Under the pieces are notes generated by a model. The model was not told where the DNA came from, did no database searches, and worked only from the letters and a program-made list of their open reading frames with translations. 64,000 nucleotides of DNA from Cyanobacterium aponinum PCC 10605. Its GTDB lineage: Bacteria; Cyanobacteriota; Cyanobacteriia; Cyanobacteriales; Cyanobacteriaceae. The stretch lies in the NCBI RefSeq assembly GCF_000317675.1, contig NC_019776.1:3348001-3412000 (forward strand), in the 5' to 3' direction. The translations under genes were made by a program, and so were the position numbers. Positions 28,074-38,270 of this stretch are shown here, in pieces (within the stretch, counting starts at the first letter, position 1; the number at the start of each line of letters is the position of its first letter).

Positions 28074-29246
28074 ATGACTAATAATAAATCGAATCTTTTA
28101 CAGAAAAAAATTATTGAATTAATTGACTCTTCAAACCAGAAAAAAATTACTTTTGCTGATTATATGAATTTGTGTTTATATGATTCTGAGTATGGTTATT
28201 ATAATTCGGAAAATATCCTCATTGGTAAAAATGGCGATTTTTACACTTCTACTTCTTTATCCTCTGATTTTGGAGAATTATTAGCTATTCAGCTAGAAGA
28301 ATTTTGGCGTGTTATGGATAAACCAACCCCTTTTCATTTAGTTGAAGTGGGAGCAGGAGAAGGAAATTTAACAATCAACATTTTAAACTATTTAAAAACC
28401 CATTATCCTGATTTTTTTCAAAGTATAGAATATATAATCATCGAAAAATCTGAAATATTAGCAGAAAAACAGAAGCAAATTATAAAAAAGAGCTTCAATA
28501 AATCTGTCATTAGTAAATGGTATAAATGGGAAGATATAGAAAACAATTCTTTACAAGGATGTATTTTTAGTAATGAATTAATTGATGCTTTTCCTGTGCA
28601 TTTAGTAGAATTTAATCAAGGCATTTTACAAGAAGTGTATCTCACAAATAATGAAGGCAATTTAACAGAAGTTTTAGGAAATTTATCAACTATAGAAATA
28701 GAAGATTTTTTTAAAACATTAAACATTAATTTTAGTCAAGATATTTACCCAGAAAAATATAGAACAGAAGTTAATATCCAAGCCCTAAATTGGCTAAAAA
28801 CCGTGACAAAAAAACTTAAAAAAGGTTATGTCTTAACTATCGACTATGGCTATCAAGGGGATAAATACTATCATCCTCAACGATTTCAGGGGACTTTAAA
28901 ATGTTATTATCAACATCGTCATCATAACAATCCTTATGTAAATATTGGTTGTCAAGATATTACCAGTCACATCAATTTCACCGCCTTAGAAACTTACGGA
29001 GAAAGATACGGGTTATCCAATATTGCTTATACTCCTCAAGCATTATTTTTAATGAATTTAGGATTGGGCGATCGCATCTCTGAGCTATCTAGTGGTAAAA
29101 TACCCATTGGAGAAATAATTGAGCGTAGAAATCAACTTCATAGCTTAATTAACCCAGAAGGATTAGGTAATTTTGGCATTTTACTTCAAGGGAAAAATTT
29201 AAATAAAGAACAAAAAAACTACTCTTTAAAAGGATTCAAATATTAG
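28074..29246 (+). CDS. class I SAM-dependent methyltransferase, MidA/NDUFAF7 family
   Basis: The family methylates an arginine of a complex I subunit in mitochondria; the bacterial target is not established, and a role in NDH-1 assembly is inference. The start is ATG 28074, not TTG 28071. The 390-residue protein has FADYMNLCLYDSEYGYY at the N-terminus, the SAM-binding HLVEVGAGEGNLTINIL, FSNELIDAFPVHLVEF and LTIDYGYQGDKYYHP. All are typical of COG1565. Confidence 0.88.
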   Translation: MTNNKSNLLQKKIIELIDSSNQKKITFADYMNLCLYDSEYGYYNSENILIGKNGDFYTSTSLSSDFGELLAIQLEEFWRVMDKPTPFHLVEVGAGEGNLTINILNYLKTHYPDFFQSIEYIIIEKSEILAEKQKQIIKKSFNKSVISKWYKWEDIENNSLQGCIFSNELIDAFPVHLVEFNQGILQEVYLTNNEGNLTEVLGNLSTIEIEDFFKTLNINFSQDIYPEKYRTEVNIQALNWLKTVTKKLKKGYVLTIDYGYQGDKYYHPQRFQGTLKCYYQHRHHNNPYVNIGCQDITSHINFTALETYGERYGLSNIAYTPQALFLMNLGLGDRISELSSGKIPIGEIIERRNQLHSLINPEGLGNFGILLQGKNLNKEQKNYSLKGFKY

Positions 29247-29248
29247 TT

Positions 29249-29497
29249 AACCTGAGTTCGGGATAAATTTTCATCTATGAATGATGGAGAAAAAAAGGCA
29301 AAAGGCAAGAGGCAAGAGGCAAACCCCCCTTTATCACCCCTCGAGAGGGGGGAGGGCAAAGGAAAAATTAAGAATTAGGAATTAAAAACCCCGAACACTC
29401 ATTATTTGTTACTCATTACTTTCTCTCAACACCTGCAACCTGCAACCTGAAACCTGACACCTACCCTTATCCAATATTCTTAAACCGAACTGAGGTT
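29249..29497 (+). repeat. R2 repeat, 249 bp, both ends present
   Basis: Ends AACCTGAGTTCGG and CCGAACTGAGGTT form a 13-bp inverted repeat with one internal mismatch. It differs from the copy at 55263-55512 by only about three bases, all near the CCCCTCGAGAGGGG palindrome. It lies directly after the MidA-type gene and fills the spacer up to the diguanylate cyclase. Confidence 0.85.
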
Positions 29498-29555
29498 AGT
29501 TAGTAGTTACCTTCTCCTAATACCCTAAACTCTCAATCCCCCATCACTCCCTTTA

Positions 29556-31355
29556 CTAATTCATCATCGAACCAGCAATAGTATAACCGTCTCTGCCATT
29601 ACGTTTAGTCTCGTATAACGCTTCATCAGCTTTTTTCAATAAACAATCTACACTATCTCCGTGTAAAGGATAAACAGCAACCCCAATACTAGTAGAAGCA
29701 TTTATTGTTACTCCATCAAAAACAAAAGGACGACGAACAGATTGTAAAATTCTTTCAACGATGACAATTAAATCTTGAATCTCTTTAATATTACCAAATA
29801 GAGCAACAAATTCATCTCCTCCCCAACGGGCAAGACAATCTCTTTTTTTCAAACAATATTTAATTCTTTCTGTAAGGTTCTGTAACAGCATATCCCCCAC
29901 ATCATGGCCATAAGAATCATTAATTTCTTTAAAATAATCAATATCAAAAAAAGCCACCGCTAAATAATATTTTTTTCTGTGAAAAGTATTTATTTTTTTT
30001 GCCGCATACTCACGAAAATAATTTCTTTTATATAAACCTGTTAGACTATCATGATAAGCCTGAAATTTAAGTTGTTCCTCTAAAAGTTTTCTTTGACCAA
30101 TATCTCTAAAAACAGAACAAAATACCAGTTGATTTTGATAATTAATAATACTAATACTTAATTCTACATATACTGATTCTCTATTTTTTGCCTTAAGTCT
30201 TAATTCCTCTCTAAAACTAGCCTTAGTTTGCTTTAATAATCTTAGTTTATGACAAAAATCAAAATTTTTATTATTTAAAAAAGTTTCTATATTTTCTCCT
30301 ATTAACTCTTCTAAAGAAAAACCCAATATTCTAGTTACAGACTCATTAGCCTCAATTATTTTATTATTTTCTGCATTAAAAAGAAAAATTCCTTCGGAAA
30401 TTTGTTCAACAACAGCTCGATATTTTGCTTCACTATCTTTAAGTTTTGCTTCTATTCTTTTTCTTTTAGTAAAATCAAAAATGTAAATTCTAATTACTTT
30501 TAATTCTGGTAAATAGTGAATATATTGTTCAAAAATTTTATCCTGATAAAAAACTTCTCTTACAAACAAATTACCATGAATTTTATGTTCAGCTTTTAAT
30601 AGATTAATCAAAACAGGATGATTCATTTTTTCATCCTTTAAATCAGGAAATAATAATCCTGTAGCAGGATTATAATAAGTAATTTTTCCTTGTAAATTAA
30701 TTTCAATAATTGGATAAGGACTTAACTCAGCAAAAGAACCTAGTTTTGCAATATAATCCCTTATATTTTCTGATTGAGAATCAATTTCTTTGACGATATA
30801 ATTATTATTGTTCAATGTCTTTTTTGCATAACTATCTTCATCTAAAATATTAGTTTTTTCAAAATTGACTATGTTAAAAAAATCTTGATTTTGAGAATTT
30901 TTATCAATGACAAAAAATCTAGCTTTAGCATGATCTCCAAAAATAATTAAGTCACCATGTTCTAAATATTTACTACCAAATTTTTTGTTATTAATAACAA
31001 GACCATTTTTACTTTTATTTCCAGATAAACTGCCATCTATTATTTTGTAAAAAAATAAGTTTTCCTCTTGGTTATATTCTTTTACTATAGTCGCATGAGT
31101 CCGAGACACAGAAAGGTCTCGAAGTATTATATCTGCATCGTGCCTTCTACCGATTTCGTAAATAGAATTTTCTAAATAACAGAGATGATGTTCTTGACTA
31201 TCTTCAACAATTAGTAAATATAAATATTGATTATGAGAAGAATCATCTAAATTGTTTATATAATTATTTATTTTTTGTTTAATTTCTTTTTTTAGTGTTT
31301 CTCTTTTTTGCCACTCCTCTGAATTTTGTGCAGATGAAGATGATATTTTTTCCAT
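29556..31355 (-). CDS. diguanylate cyclase with FHA and PAS domains
   Basis: Makes the second messenger c-di-GMP from GTP. Domains in order: FHA (about residues 60-145; YEIGRRHDADIILRD, SVSRTHATIV), two PAS domains (about 205-300 and 305-420; YRAVVEQISEGIFLFN), GGDEF (about 430-595). The catalytic motif RWGGDEF is intact near residues 506-512. The upstream inhibitory-site position reads KKRD instead of RxxD, so product inhibition may be weakened. No membrane segments, so cytoplasmic. FHA implies input from phosphothreonine signalling. Confidence 0.92.
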   Translation of the reverse strand: MEKISSSSAQNSEEWQKRETLKKEIKQKINNYINNLDDSSHNQYLYLLIVEDSQEHHLCYLENSIYEIGRRHDADIILRDLSVSRTHATIVKEYNQEENLFFYKIIDGSLSGNKSKNGLVINNKKFGSKYLEHGDLIIFGDHAKARFFVIDKNSQNQDFFNIVNFEKTNILDEDSYAKKTLNNNNYIVKEIDSQSENIRDYIAKLGSFAELSPYPIIEINLQGKITYYNPATGLLFPDLKDEKMNHPVLINLLKAEHKIHGNLFVREVFYQDKIFEQYIHYLPELKVIRIYIFDFTKRKRIEAKLKDSEAKYRAVVEQISEGIFLFNAENNKIIEANESVTRILGFSLEELIGENIETFLNNKNFDFCHKLRLLKQTKASFREELRLKAKNRESVYVELSISIINYQNQLVFCSVFRDIGQRKLLEEQLKFQAYHDSLTGLYKRNYFREYAAKKINTFHRKKYYLAVAFFDIDYFKEINDSYGHDVGDMLLQNLTERIKYCLKKRDCLARWGGDEFVALFGNIKEIQDLIVIVERILQSVRRPFVFDGVTINASTSIGVAVYPLHGDSVDCLLKKADEALYETKRNGRDGYTIAGSMMN

Positions 31356-31482
31356 TTGAGCATTATTATAGATTTGCTGTGTTTTTTTTGCCTACTATTC
31401 TAATTATATATTTTGTTAATGACTGTCCAAAATTAGAAAAAGAACCGTAACGATTTGTTAATTAATGTTTAAAATATTAGTT

Positions 31483-31760
31483 AACCTGAATTCAAAATAA
31501 ATTTTTTTGTTGTGGTAGCAGATTGGGCAAGAGTTTAGAGGGCAAAGAGCTAAGTTAAAAGAGCAAGAGGCAAGGGGCAAGGGAAAAATTAAGAATTAAG
31601 AATTAAGAATTAAAAACTCCGAACACCTGTACGGGCGAATAGCCATTCGCACCTACTTCCCCCTCTCCCCTCATCTCCTCATCATCGTAAGGGTTGAATA
31701 TATTTAACCCCTACCACCTGCAACCTGAAACCAACTAAAAATAGAAATAGATATAAGAAT
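31483..31760 (+). repeat. decayed intergenic repeat mosaic (R2-like left end, hairpin module)
   Basis: Begins AACCTGAATTC, a mutated R2 end. It then has GCAAGAGGCAAGGGGCAAG units, AATTAAGAATTAAGAATTAA tandem units, the hairpin GCGAAT-AGCC-ATTCGC (31633-31650) and a GAATATATTTAACCC palindrome near 31695. There is no gene. An R2-like right end (ATCGAACTGAGGT) appears only after larE, near 32714-32725. Confidence 0.55.
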
Positions 31761-31773
31761 TAGGGGATTATTT

Positions 31774-32598
31774 ATGATTCAAGATAAATTAACCAGTTTA
31801 AAAAAGATTTTCCAAGAAATGGGACAAGCTTTAGTTGCCTATTCAGGAGGAATAGATAGTACATTAGTTGCAAAAATTGCTTATGATTGTCTGGGCGATC
31901 GCACCTTAGCAATTACAGCCGTATCACCATCATTATTACCAGAAGAATTAGACGAAGCCCAACAACAAGCAGAATTTATGGGGATTAACCATGAACTAAT
32001 CGAAACCGAAGAGATGAACAACCCCAACTATACATCGAATCCCGTTAATCGTTGCTATTTCTGTAAAAGTGAACTGCACGACAAATTAAAACAAATCGCC
32101 CAAGAGCGGGGTTATCCTTACATTATTGATGGGGTAAATGCCGATGATTTACAAGACTATCGCCCCGGAATACAAGCCGCTAAAGAAAGGGGAGTGCGAT
32201 CGCCTCTAGCAGAAGTTGGTATTACCAAAATGGAAGTAAGAGAAATAAGCAAACAACTTGGCTTACCTTGGTGGGAAAAACCCTCTCAACCCTGCCTCTC
32301 ATCCCGTTTCCCCTACGGAGAAGAAATCACCTATGAAAAATTACATCGAGTGGGAAGAGCCGAAATTTATCTCCGCAAATTAGGTTATAGTAACCTCAGA
32401 GTTAGATCTGATGGAAACACCGCTAGAATTGAATTACTGCCCGAACAAATTAGCCATTTTGTCGTCAATGTCAACATTCCAGACCTAGTAAAAGATTTTC
32501 AAAATCTTGGCTTTACCTATGTCACCCTAGACTTAGAAGGCTATCGTAGTGGAAAATTAAATCAAATACTAGGAGTTCAGGGTTCGGAGTTAAAATAA
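31774..32598 (+). CDS. larE: ATP-dependent sacrificial sulfur transferase LarE
   Basis: In lactic acid bacteria LarE donates sulfur to build the nickel-pincer cofactor of lactate racemase; in cyanobacteria a related role is inferred. The 274-residue protein has the PP-loop SGGIDS at residues 24-29 and the NRCYFCKSEL block. The motif PCLSSRFPYG carries C174, the probable sacrificial cysteine (Cys176 in Lactobacillus). No larA, larB or larC is nearby. The last eight residues (G-V-Q-G-S-E-L-K) are encoded by common intergenic repeat DNA (GGGTTCGGAGTT). Confidence 0.88.
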   Translation: MIQDKLTSLKKIFQEMGQALVAYSGGIDSTLVAKIAYDCLGDRTLAITAVSPSLLPEELDEAQQQAEFMGINHELIETEEMNNPNYTSNPVNRCYFCKSELHDKLKQIAQERGYPYIIDGVNADDLQDYRPGIQAAKERGVRSPLAEVGITKMEVREISKQLGLPWWEKPSQPCLSSRFPYGEEITYEKLHRVGRAEIYLRKLGYSNLRVRSDGNTARIELLPEQISHFVVNVNIPDLVKDFQNLGFTYVTLDLEGYRSGKLNQILGVQGSELK

Positions 32599-32757
32599 AC
32601 AGATATTGATGAAAAAAGTAAACAAATTGATTTTTTATTTTCAATTCTTTGATTAACTAACAAACCTTCAGAAAATCTTTACCGTCAAACTTATTTAAAT
32701 CAGATATTCTTATATCGAACTGAGGTAATACTTGTCCATAATTGTAAGTATATTTCT

Positions 32758-33183
32758 ATGTTAAAAAAATTCTATTCTTTAGCTCTATTGTCATTATCCT
32801 TAACCATGCCTTTGGTATTCAATACCCTCACAGAGGCAAAATTTGCTCAAGTAAAAGCCCAAAATGTAGCCCCCAGACAACCCTTAACAGTGCGATCAGA
32901 TATTCAAGAAGCGAACTCAGAAACAGGAGTCGTAACCGCCAGAGGAAACGTTTATATTAACTATCCCGCCCGAAACATTCAGGCAACCTCTGCCCAAGCT
33001 CAATATTTTAGTAAAGAAAGACGATTAGTGTTAACAGGTAACGTTTATGTTTTACAAGATGGAAACACCATGAGAGCAGAAACCATGACCTATTTAATTG
33101 ACGAAGGACGCTTTATCGCTACCCCGGAAACTCAACAACAAGTAGAATCTATCTATCTAGTAGATGAAGAAGAAAACAATTAA
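32758..33183 (+). CDS. lptA: LptA/OstA-like lipopolysaccharide transport periplasmic protein
   Basis: Periplasmic bridge protein that carries lipopolysaccharide from the inner to the outer membrane. The 141-residue protein has a signal peptide (about residues 1-27). One OstA repeat domain follows (DIQEANSETGVVTARGNVYI, then ARNIQATSAQAQYF and RLVLTGNVYVLQDGNTMRAE). It is shorter than E. coli LptA (185), as seen in other cyanobacteria. It is the first gene of a three-gene lpt operon. Confidence 0.87.
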   Translation: MLKKFYSLALLSLSLTMPLVFNTLTEAKFAQVKAQNVAPRQPLTVRSDIQEANSETGVVTARGNVYINYPARNIQATSAQAQYFSKERRLVLTGNVYVLQDGNTMRAETMTYLIDEGRFIATPETQQQVESIYLVDEEENN

Positions 33184-33220
33184 CCATTCATAACCTATCA
33201 TTCTTTATTCCTAATTGAAA

Positions 33221-33949
33221 ATGGAGCTATTTTTACAAAACATTCATAAATATTACAATAAAAGATGTATTGTTAATCGAGTTAATCTTAAAGTTTCCCA
33301 AGGGGAAATTGTCGGGTTACTAGGGCCTAATGGTGCAGGAAAAACAACTACTTTTTATATCACAACAGGACTAATCAAACCTAACGAGGGTAATGTATAC
33401 CTAGATCAAGAAGATATTACCAAATTGCAGTTAAATAAAAGAGCAAAACTAGGTATTGGTTACTTAACCCAACAAGCCAGTATTTTTCGTAATTTGACAG
33501 TCAAAGAGAATATTCAATTAGTCTTAGAACAAACCAATAATTCTCCCCGTTTTCAACAAATGCGTTTAGAACAATTGATCGCTGAATTTCGCTTAGAAAA
33601 AATTGTCAATACCAAAGGTTCTCAAGTTTCAGGGGGAGAAAGACGTAGAACCGAACTAGCAAGGGCTTTGGCAGTGGGTAAAGAAGGACCTAAATTCTTA
33701 CTTCTTGATGAACCCTTTGCCGGGGTTGATCCCATTGCAGTATCAGAGATTCAAGAAATGATTGCTAAACTCAAAAATAACGGCATGGGTATCTTAATTA
33801 CAGATCACAATGTTCGGGAAACTTTGGCAATTACGGGGCGATCGTATATCATGAGAGAGGGTCAAATTTTAGCCTCTGGTACAGGAGAAGAACTTTACAA
33901 TAACCCCCTAGTTAGACAATATTATTTAGGAGATAATTTTCAGGCTTAA
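33221..33949 (+). CDS. lptB: LPS export ABC transporter ATP-binding protein
   Basis: ATPase that powers extraction of lipopolysaccharide by LptF/G. ATG 33221 is preferred to TTG 33215. The 242-residue protein has Walker A GPNGAGKT, the signature VSGGERRRTELARAL, Walker B LLLDEPFAGVDP and the switch histidine in ITDHNVRETL. The stop is five bases before the next gene, so the two are co-translated. Confidence 0.95.
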   Translation: MELFLQNIHKYYNKRCIVNRVNLKVSQGEIVGLLGPNGAGKTTTFYITTGLIKPNEGNVYLDQEDITKLQLNKRAKLGIGYLTQQASIFRNLTVKENIQLVLEQTNNSPRFQQMRLEQLIAEFRLEKIVNTKGSQVSGGERRRTELARALAVGKEGPKFLLLDEPFAGVDPIAVSEIQEMIAKLKNNGMGILITDHNVRETLAITGRSYIMREGQILASGTGEELYNNPLVRQYYLGDNFQA

Positions 33950-33954
33950 ATCTA

Positions 33955-35115
33955 ATGGACAAAGAACCCAAATTTTTCTTACCCTTACCAAAAATATCGG
34001 TGATGGATCGATATGTTACGGTTGAGCTATTATTACCTTTTTTATTCGGTATAGGTTTATTTACTTCTTTGGGTTTATCCATAGGCACATTATTTGAGTT
34101 AATTCGTAAAGTTACCGAATCAGGATTACTGTTGAGTGTTGCTTTCAAAATCCTTTTCCTCAGAATGCCGGGGTTTATCGCCCTTGCCTTCCCCATGTCT
34201 CTATTACTAGCCACTCTGATGGCTTATAGTCGTTTATCTAGTGATAGTGAGATTATCGCTTTACGCAGTGTCGGAGTTAATATCTATCGTTTGGTAATAC
34301 CCGCAGTGATTCTGAGCTTATGTGTCACGGGAATGACTTTTTTTATTAACGATGTGGTGACACCCTCTGCTAATCGAGAAGCGACTTTAACTATGCAAAG
34401 AGCCTTAAACAGAGTCAGACCTACTTTTAAGGATAGAAATATTTTATATCCAGAATACAAAACAGTGCAGTATGACGATGGAAGCAGACACTCAGTTTTA
34501 GAAAGATTATTTTATGCCCAAGAATTCAACGGGGAAGAAATGAAAGATTTAACTATTTTGGATCTTTCTCGGGAGGGTTTGAACCAAATTTTAACGGCAA
34601 AAACCGCCACATGGAATATTGGTGACAATGTTTGGGATTTTTTTAATGGTACAATTTATCTTATCTCTCCAGATGGTGCTTATCGTAATATCGTTAGATT
34701 TGAACATCAACAACTAGCTTTATCACGAGCTCCTTTAGATTTAGCTCAACGCCCCCCCAATCCCGATGAAATGAGCATTAGTCAAGCAAGAGAATATCTT
34801 GAGGTGGTGAAATTACAAGCGGATGAAAAGGAAATTCGTAAAATGATGGTACGAATTCAGGGAAAAATCTCTCTACCGTTTGTGTGTGTAGTCTTTGGTT
34901 TAATTGGTTCAGCTTTGGGTTTACGTCCGCAAAATACTAACAAAGCAACCAGTTTTGGTATTTGTGTTGGTTTAATTTTTTCTTACTATCTGCTTTCTTT
35001 CGTGAGTGAGTCTATGGGGATTTGGGGAATTTTAACTCCTCTAATGGCGGCATGGTTGCCTAATTTGCTAGGTTTAGGGGTTGGCACATGGTTATTAGTT
35101 CAGTCGGCAAAATAA
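33955..35115 (+). CDS. LptF/LptG family permease
   Basis: Inner-membrane permease subunit of the lipopolysaccharide exporter. The 386 residues show three N-terminal membrane segments (starting MDRYVTVELLLPFLFGIGLF), a periplasmic beta-jellyroll region of about 150 residues, and three C-terminal membrane segments. Cyanobacteria typically have a single LptF/G-type gene that probably forms a homodimer, so I do not choose F or G. It is the third gene after lptA and lptB. Confidence 0.92.
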   Translation: MDKEPKFFLPLPKISVMDRYVTVELLLPFLFGIGLFTSLGLSIGTLFELIRKVTESGLLLSVAFKILFLRMPGFIALAFPMSLLLATLMAYSRLSSDSEIIALRSVGVNIYRLVIPAVILSLCVTGMTFFINDVVTPSANREATLTMQRALNRVRPTFKDRNILYPEYKTVQYDDGSRHSVLERLFYAQEFNGEEMKDLTILDLSREGLNQILTAKTATWNIGDNVWDFFNGTIYLISPDGAYRNIVRFEHQQLALSRAPLDLAQRPPNPDEMSISQAREYLEVVKLQADEKEIRKMMVRIQGKISLPFVCVVFGLIGSALGLRPQNTNKATSFGICVGLIFSYYLLSFVSESMGIWGILTPLMAAWLPNLLGLGVGTWLLVQSAK

Positions 35116-35179
35116 GTGAAGAGTTGTTAGGTTTTAGGTTTGACGGTTGCAGGTGATGAGGTGATGAGGGGGAAGTAGG

Positions 35180-35197
35180 GGCGAATGGCTATTCGCC
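35180..35197. repeat. hairpin module GGCGAAT-GGCT-ATTCGCC
   Basis: Copy of the recurring hairpin, in a 240-base spacer otherwise made of G-rich and CCTTTGCCC-type repeat text. It lies 65 bases after the lptF/G stop, so it could act as a weak terminator, but no T-run follows directly. Confidence 0.6.
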
Positions 35198-35358
35198 TGT
35201 ACAGGTGTTCGGAGTTTTTAATTCTTAATTCTGAATTTTTCCCTTGCCCTTTGCCCTTTCATCTTTGCCTTCAATTAAATAATTGACAATCAACAGAGAA
35301 AGATAGAGAATGAGATACGGGCAAGAAAATACACTAATTATTTAACTTTTCAAGATAC

Positions 35359-35988
35359 ATGGCAAGTCGTCAACAACCGAGAAGAACTGCGAGAGTTCTA
35401 GCTTTATTAAGTTTAAGTCAGATTAGGATAAAGTCAGATCAGCTAGAAGATTTAGAGATAAATGATCTTATTTTAGGGGCAATTCGTACTCTTACCATTG
35501 AGGTGGAAAACACTTTGGAAACGGCGGCGGATGAATTGAATCGCAGTAATGACAAGATTTTTAAAAGTGAAACTCGTACCAGCGATGTTTCTTCAGCTCG
35601 TATTATGCTTAAAGATGCGATCGCACTTACTCAGAAAGCAATTAATCGTGTGGGTACAATTGTTGAAATACCAGAATTTATACAAGTATCAAGGGAAACA
35701 GAGGTAAAACAATACGCTATTGATTTAATTAGTTGTATTCGCAATAACAAAGAGGAAATAGACTCGTTAATTGATGGTTTAATGACTGACTGGACAGTTA
35801 ATCGTCTTACTCAAATTGACGCTAATATTCTACGTTTAGCGGTGGCGGAAATGAAATTCTTTCAACAAGATCATAAAATTGCTATTAATGAAGCCATTGA
35901 AATTGCTAAACAATATTCAGATGATGACGGTTATCGGTTTATTAACGGAGTTTTAAGAAAGGTTAGTAATAAGCTCTTAGAAAACTAA
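35359..35988 (+). CDS. nusB: transcription antitermination factor NusB
   Basis: RNA-binding helical protein that acts with NusE in rRNA transcription antitermination. The 209-residue length includes an insertion typical of cyanobacterial NusB. The N-terminus RRTARVLALLSLSQI and the C-terminal block DANILRLAVAEMKFF followed by INEAIEIAKQYSDDDGYRFINGVL are diagnostic. An R2 repeat begins four bases after the stop codon. Confidence 0.94.
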   Translation: MASRQQPRRTARVLALLSLSQIRIKSDQLEDLEINDLILGAIRTLTIEVENTLETAADELNRSNDKIFKSETRTSDVSSARIMLKDAIALTQKAINRVGTIVEIPEFIQVSRETEVKQYAIDLISCIRNNKEEIDSLIDGLMTDWTVNRLTQIDANILRLAVAEMKFFQQDHKIAINEAIEIAKQYSDDDGYRFINGVLRKVSNKLLEN

Positions 35989-35991
35989 GAA

Positions 35992-36237
35992 AACCTCAGT
36001 TCGGTTTAAGAATATCAGATAAGGGTAAATGTCAGGTTTTAGGTTGCAAGTTGCAGGTGGTAGGGGTTAAATATATTCAACCCTTACGGTGATGAGGAGA
36101 TGAGGGGAGAGGGGGAAGTAGGGGCGAATGGCTATTCGCCCGTACAGGTGTTCGGAGTTTTTAATTCTTAATTCTTAATTTTTCCCTTGCCCTTTTCACC
36201 ATCACTTATGGACGACAATTTATCCCGAATTCAGGTT
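35992..36237 (+). repeat. R2 repeat, 246 bp, with hairpin module inside
   Basis: Left end AACCTCAGTTCGGTTTAAGA, right end ATTTATCCCGAATTCAGGTT: the orientation is opposite to the copies at 20930, 29249 and 55263. The hairpin GGGCGAAT-GGCT-ATTCGCCC is at 36122-36141, and a GAATATATTC-like palindrome is near 36070. It separates nusB from petJ. Confidence 0.75.
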
Positions 36238-36276
36238 TCTTAATAAGGCTTAACGGTGGGATTAATTGTTAATGCT

Positions 36277-36612
36277 TTATTTCCAGCCGTTATCAGCTTG
36301 TGCTAAAACATAAGAAGCCACATTGTCAATGTCTTCATCAGTTAAACGACTTAAAAAGGAAGGCATCGCCGCCTTTCCATTCATGACTTGAGTTTTTATT
36401 TGCTCAATATCATACATTCCGTATTTTTCTAAGTCCTCTTTTTGTAGAGTTTTTGCAGGGTTAACTACGTTTTTACCCCCCATATGACAGGATGCACAAT
36501 TAGCACTGAAAATAGCCGCCCCCTTAGTTACATCACCGGCTAAAGCGGGAGTTGCAAAGAAAAAGTTAACTGCTGTGATTAATAACAAAATTAAGCCTAA
36601 AAGTTTTTTCAT
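36277..36612 (-). CDS. petJ: cytochrome c6
   Basis: Soluble haem protein of the thylakoid lumen that carries electrons from cytochrome b6f to photosystem I, replacing plastocyanin under low copper. The 111-residue precursor has a signal peptide ending A-L-A (about residue 25). The haem motif is C39-A-S-C42-H43, and the axial methionine is likely M83 in AAMPSFLS. The mature size of about 86 residues is normal. Confidence 0.95.
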   Translation of the reverse strand: MKKLLGLILLLITAVNFFFATPALAGDVTKGAAIFSANCASCHMGGKNVVNPAKTLQKEDLEKYGMYDIEQIKTQVMNGKAAMPSFLSRLTDEDIDNVASYVLAQADNGWK

Positions 36613-36776
36613 CGTTACTGTAAGATTGAATTTTTTTCTATTGTTTTCATCTTCGAGAATTTGCTTTTTCCTGTCAAAAGACTACTTGTCAAAATTTGTT
36701 ACTTTTCTTAATGATGTAAATAAATGAGTAACGAGTAGGGGCTTAGGGTTGGGGAGATGGGGGGATGAGGGGAAGT

Positions 36777-36800
36777 AGGGGCGAATGGCTATTCGCCCCT
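36777..36800. repeat. hairpin module AGGGGCGAAT-GGCT-ATTCGCCCCT, plus CTCGAG palindrome
   Basis: The best copy of the hairpin: ten perfect pairs with a four-base loop. About 55 bases later a CCCCCCTCTCGAGGGG palindrome follows (36857-36875). The 395-base spacer between petJ and prfA holds only this repeat text, except for the last 80 bases, which should contain the prfA promoter. Confidence 0.7.
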
Positions 36801-37004
36801 ACAGGTGTTCGGAGTTTTTAATTCTTAATTTTTCCATTGCCCCTTGCCTTTTGCCCTCCCCCCTCTCGAGGGGAGATAAAGGGGGGTTTGCCCTTTTAAA
36901 ATCTATTCACCCCAACACTAATTAAGGGACTTACCAATAGCAGTTAAAATAGGATAGATATAGTTTGACTTTATATTGATAATTTTATTCGAGTTTATAT
37001 ATAG

Positions 37005-38117
<1,113 letters not shown>

Positions 38118-38197
38118 CTTACAAACTGCGAGATATTATCTGAGTTCGGAGTTTTGAGGAGAAGGGTGAGAGGGGGAAATGAGTTCAGGGAGTTAGG

Positions 38198-38217
38198 GGT
38201 GAATGGCCATTCGCCCG
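38198..38217. repeat. hairpin module variant after prfA
   Basis: GGGTGAAT-GGCC-ATTCGCCC, with a G-T pair in the stem, between the convergent prfA and glucokinase genes. TTTTTAATTATTC follows about 15 bases later, so it may help termination of prfA. Confidence 0.5.
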
Positions 38218-38270
38218 TACGGGAGTTCGGAGTTTTTAATTATTCACTATTCACTACCTAAACTAATCAC

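Noticed and set aside
31483-32726. larE as cargo of a composite transposon
   Set aside because: The two R2-like ends are decayed, no transposase is present, and R2 copies are common in the area, so chance flanking is as likely.
35116-35358. RNA gene (tRNA or riboswitch) in the spacer before nusB
   Set aside because: The only structure seen is the recurring hairpin module; there is no cloverleaf or known riboswitch core.
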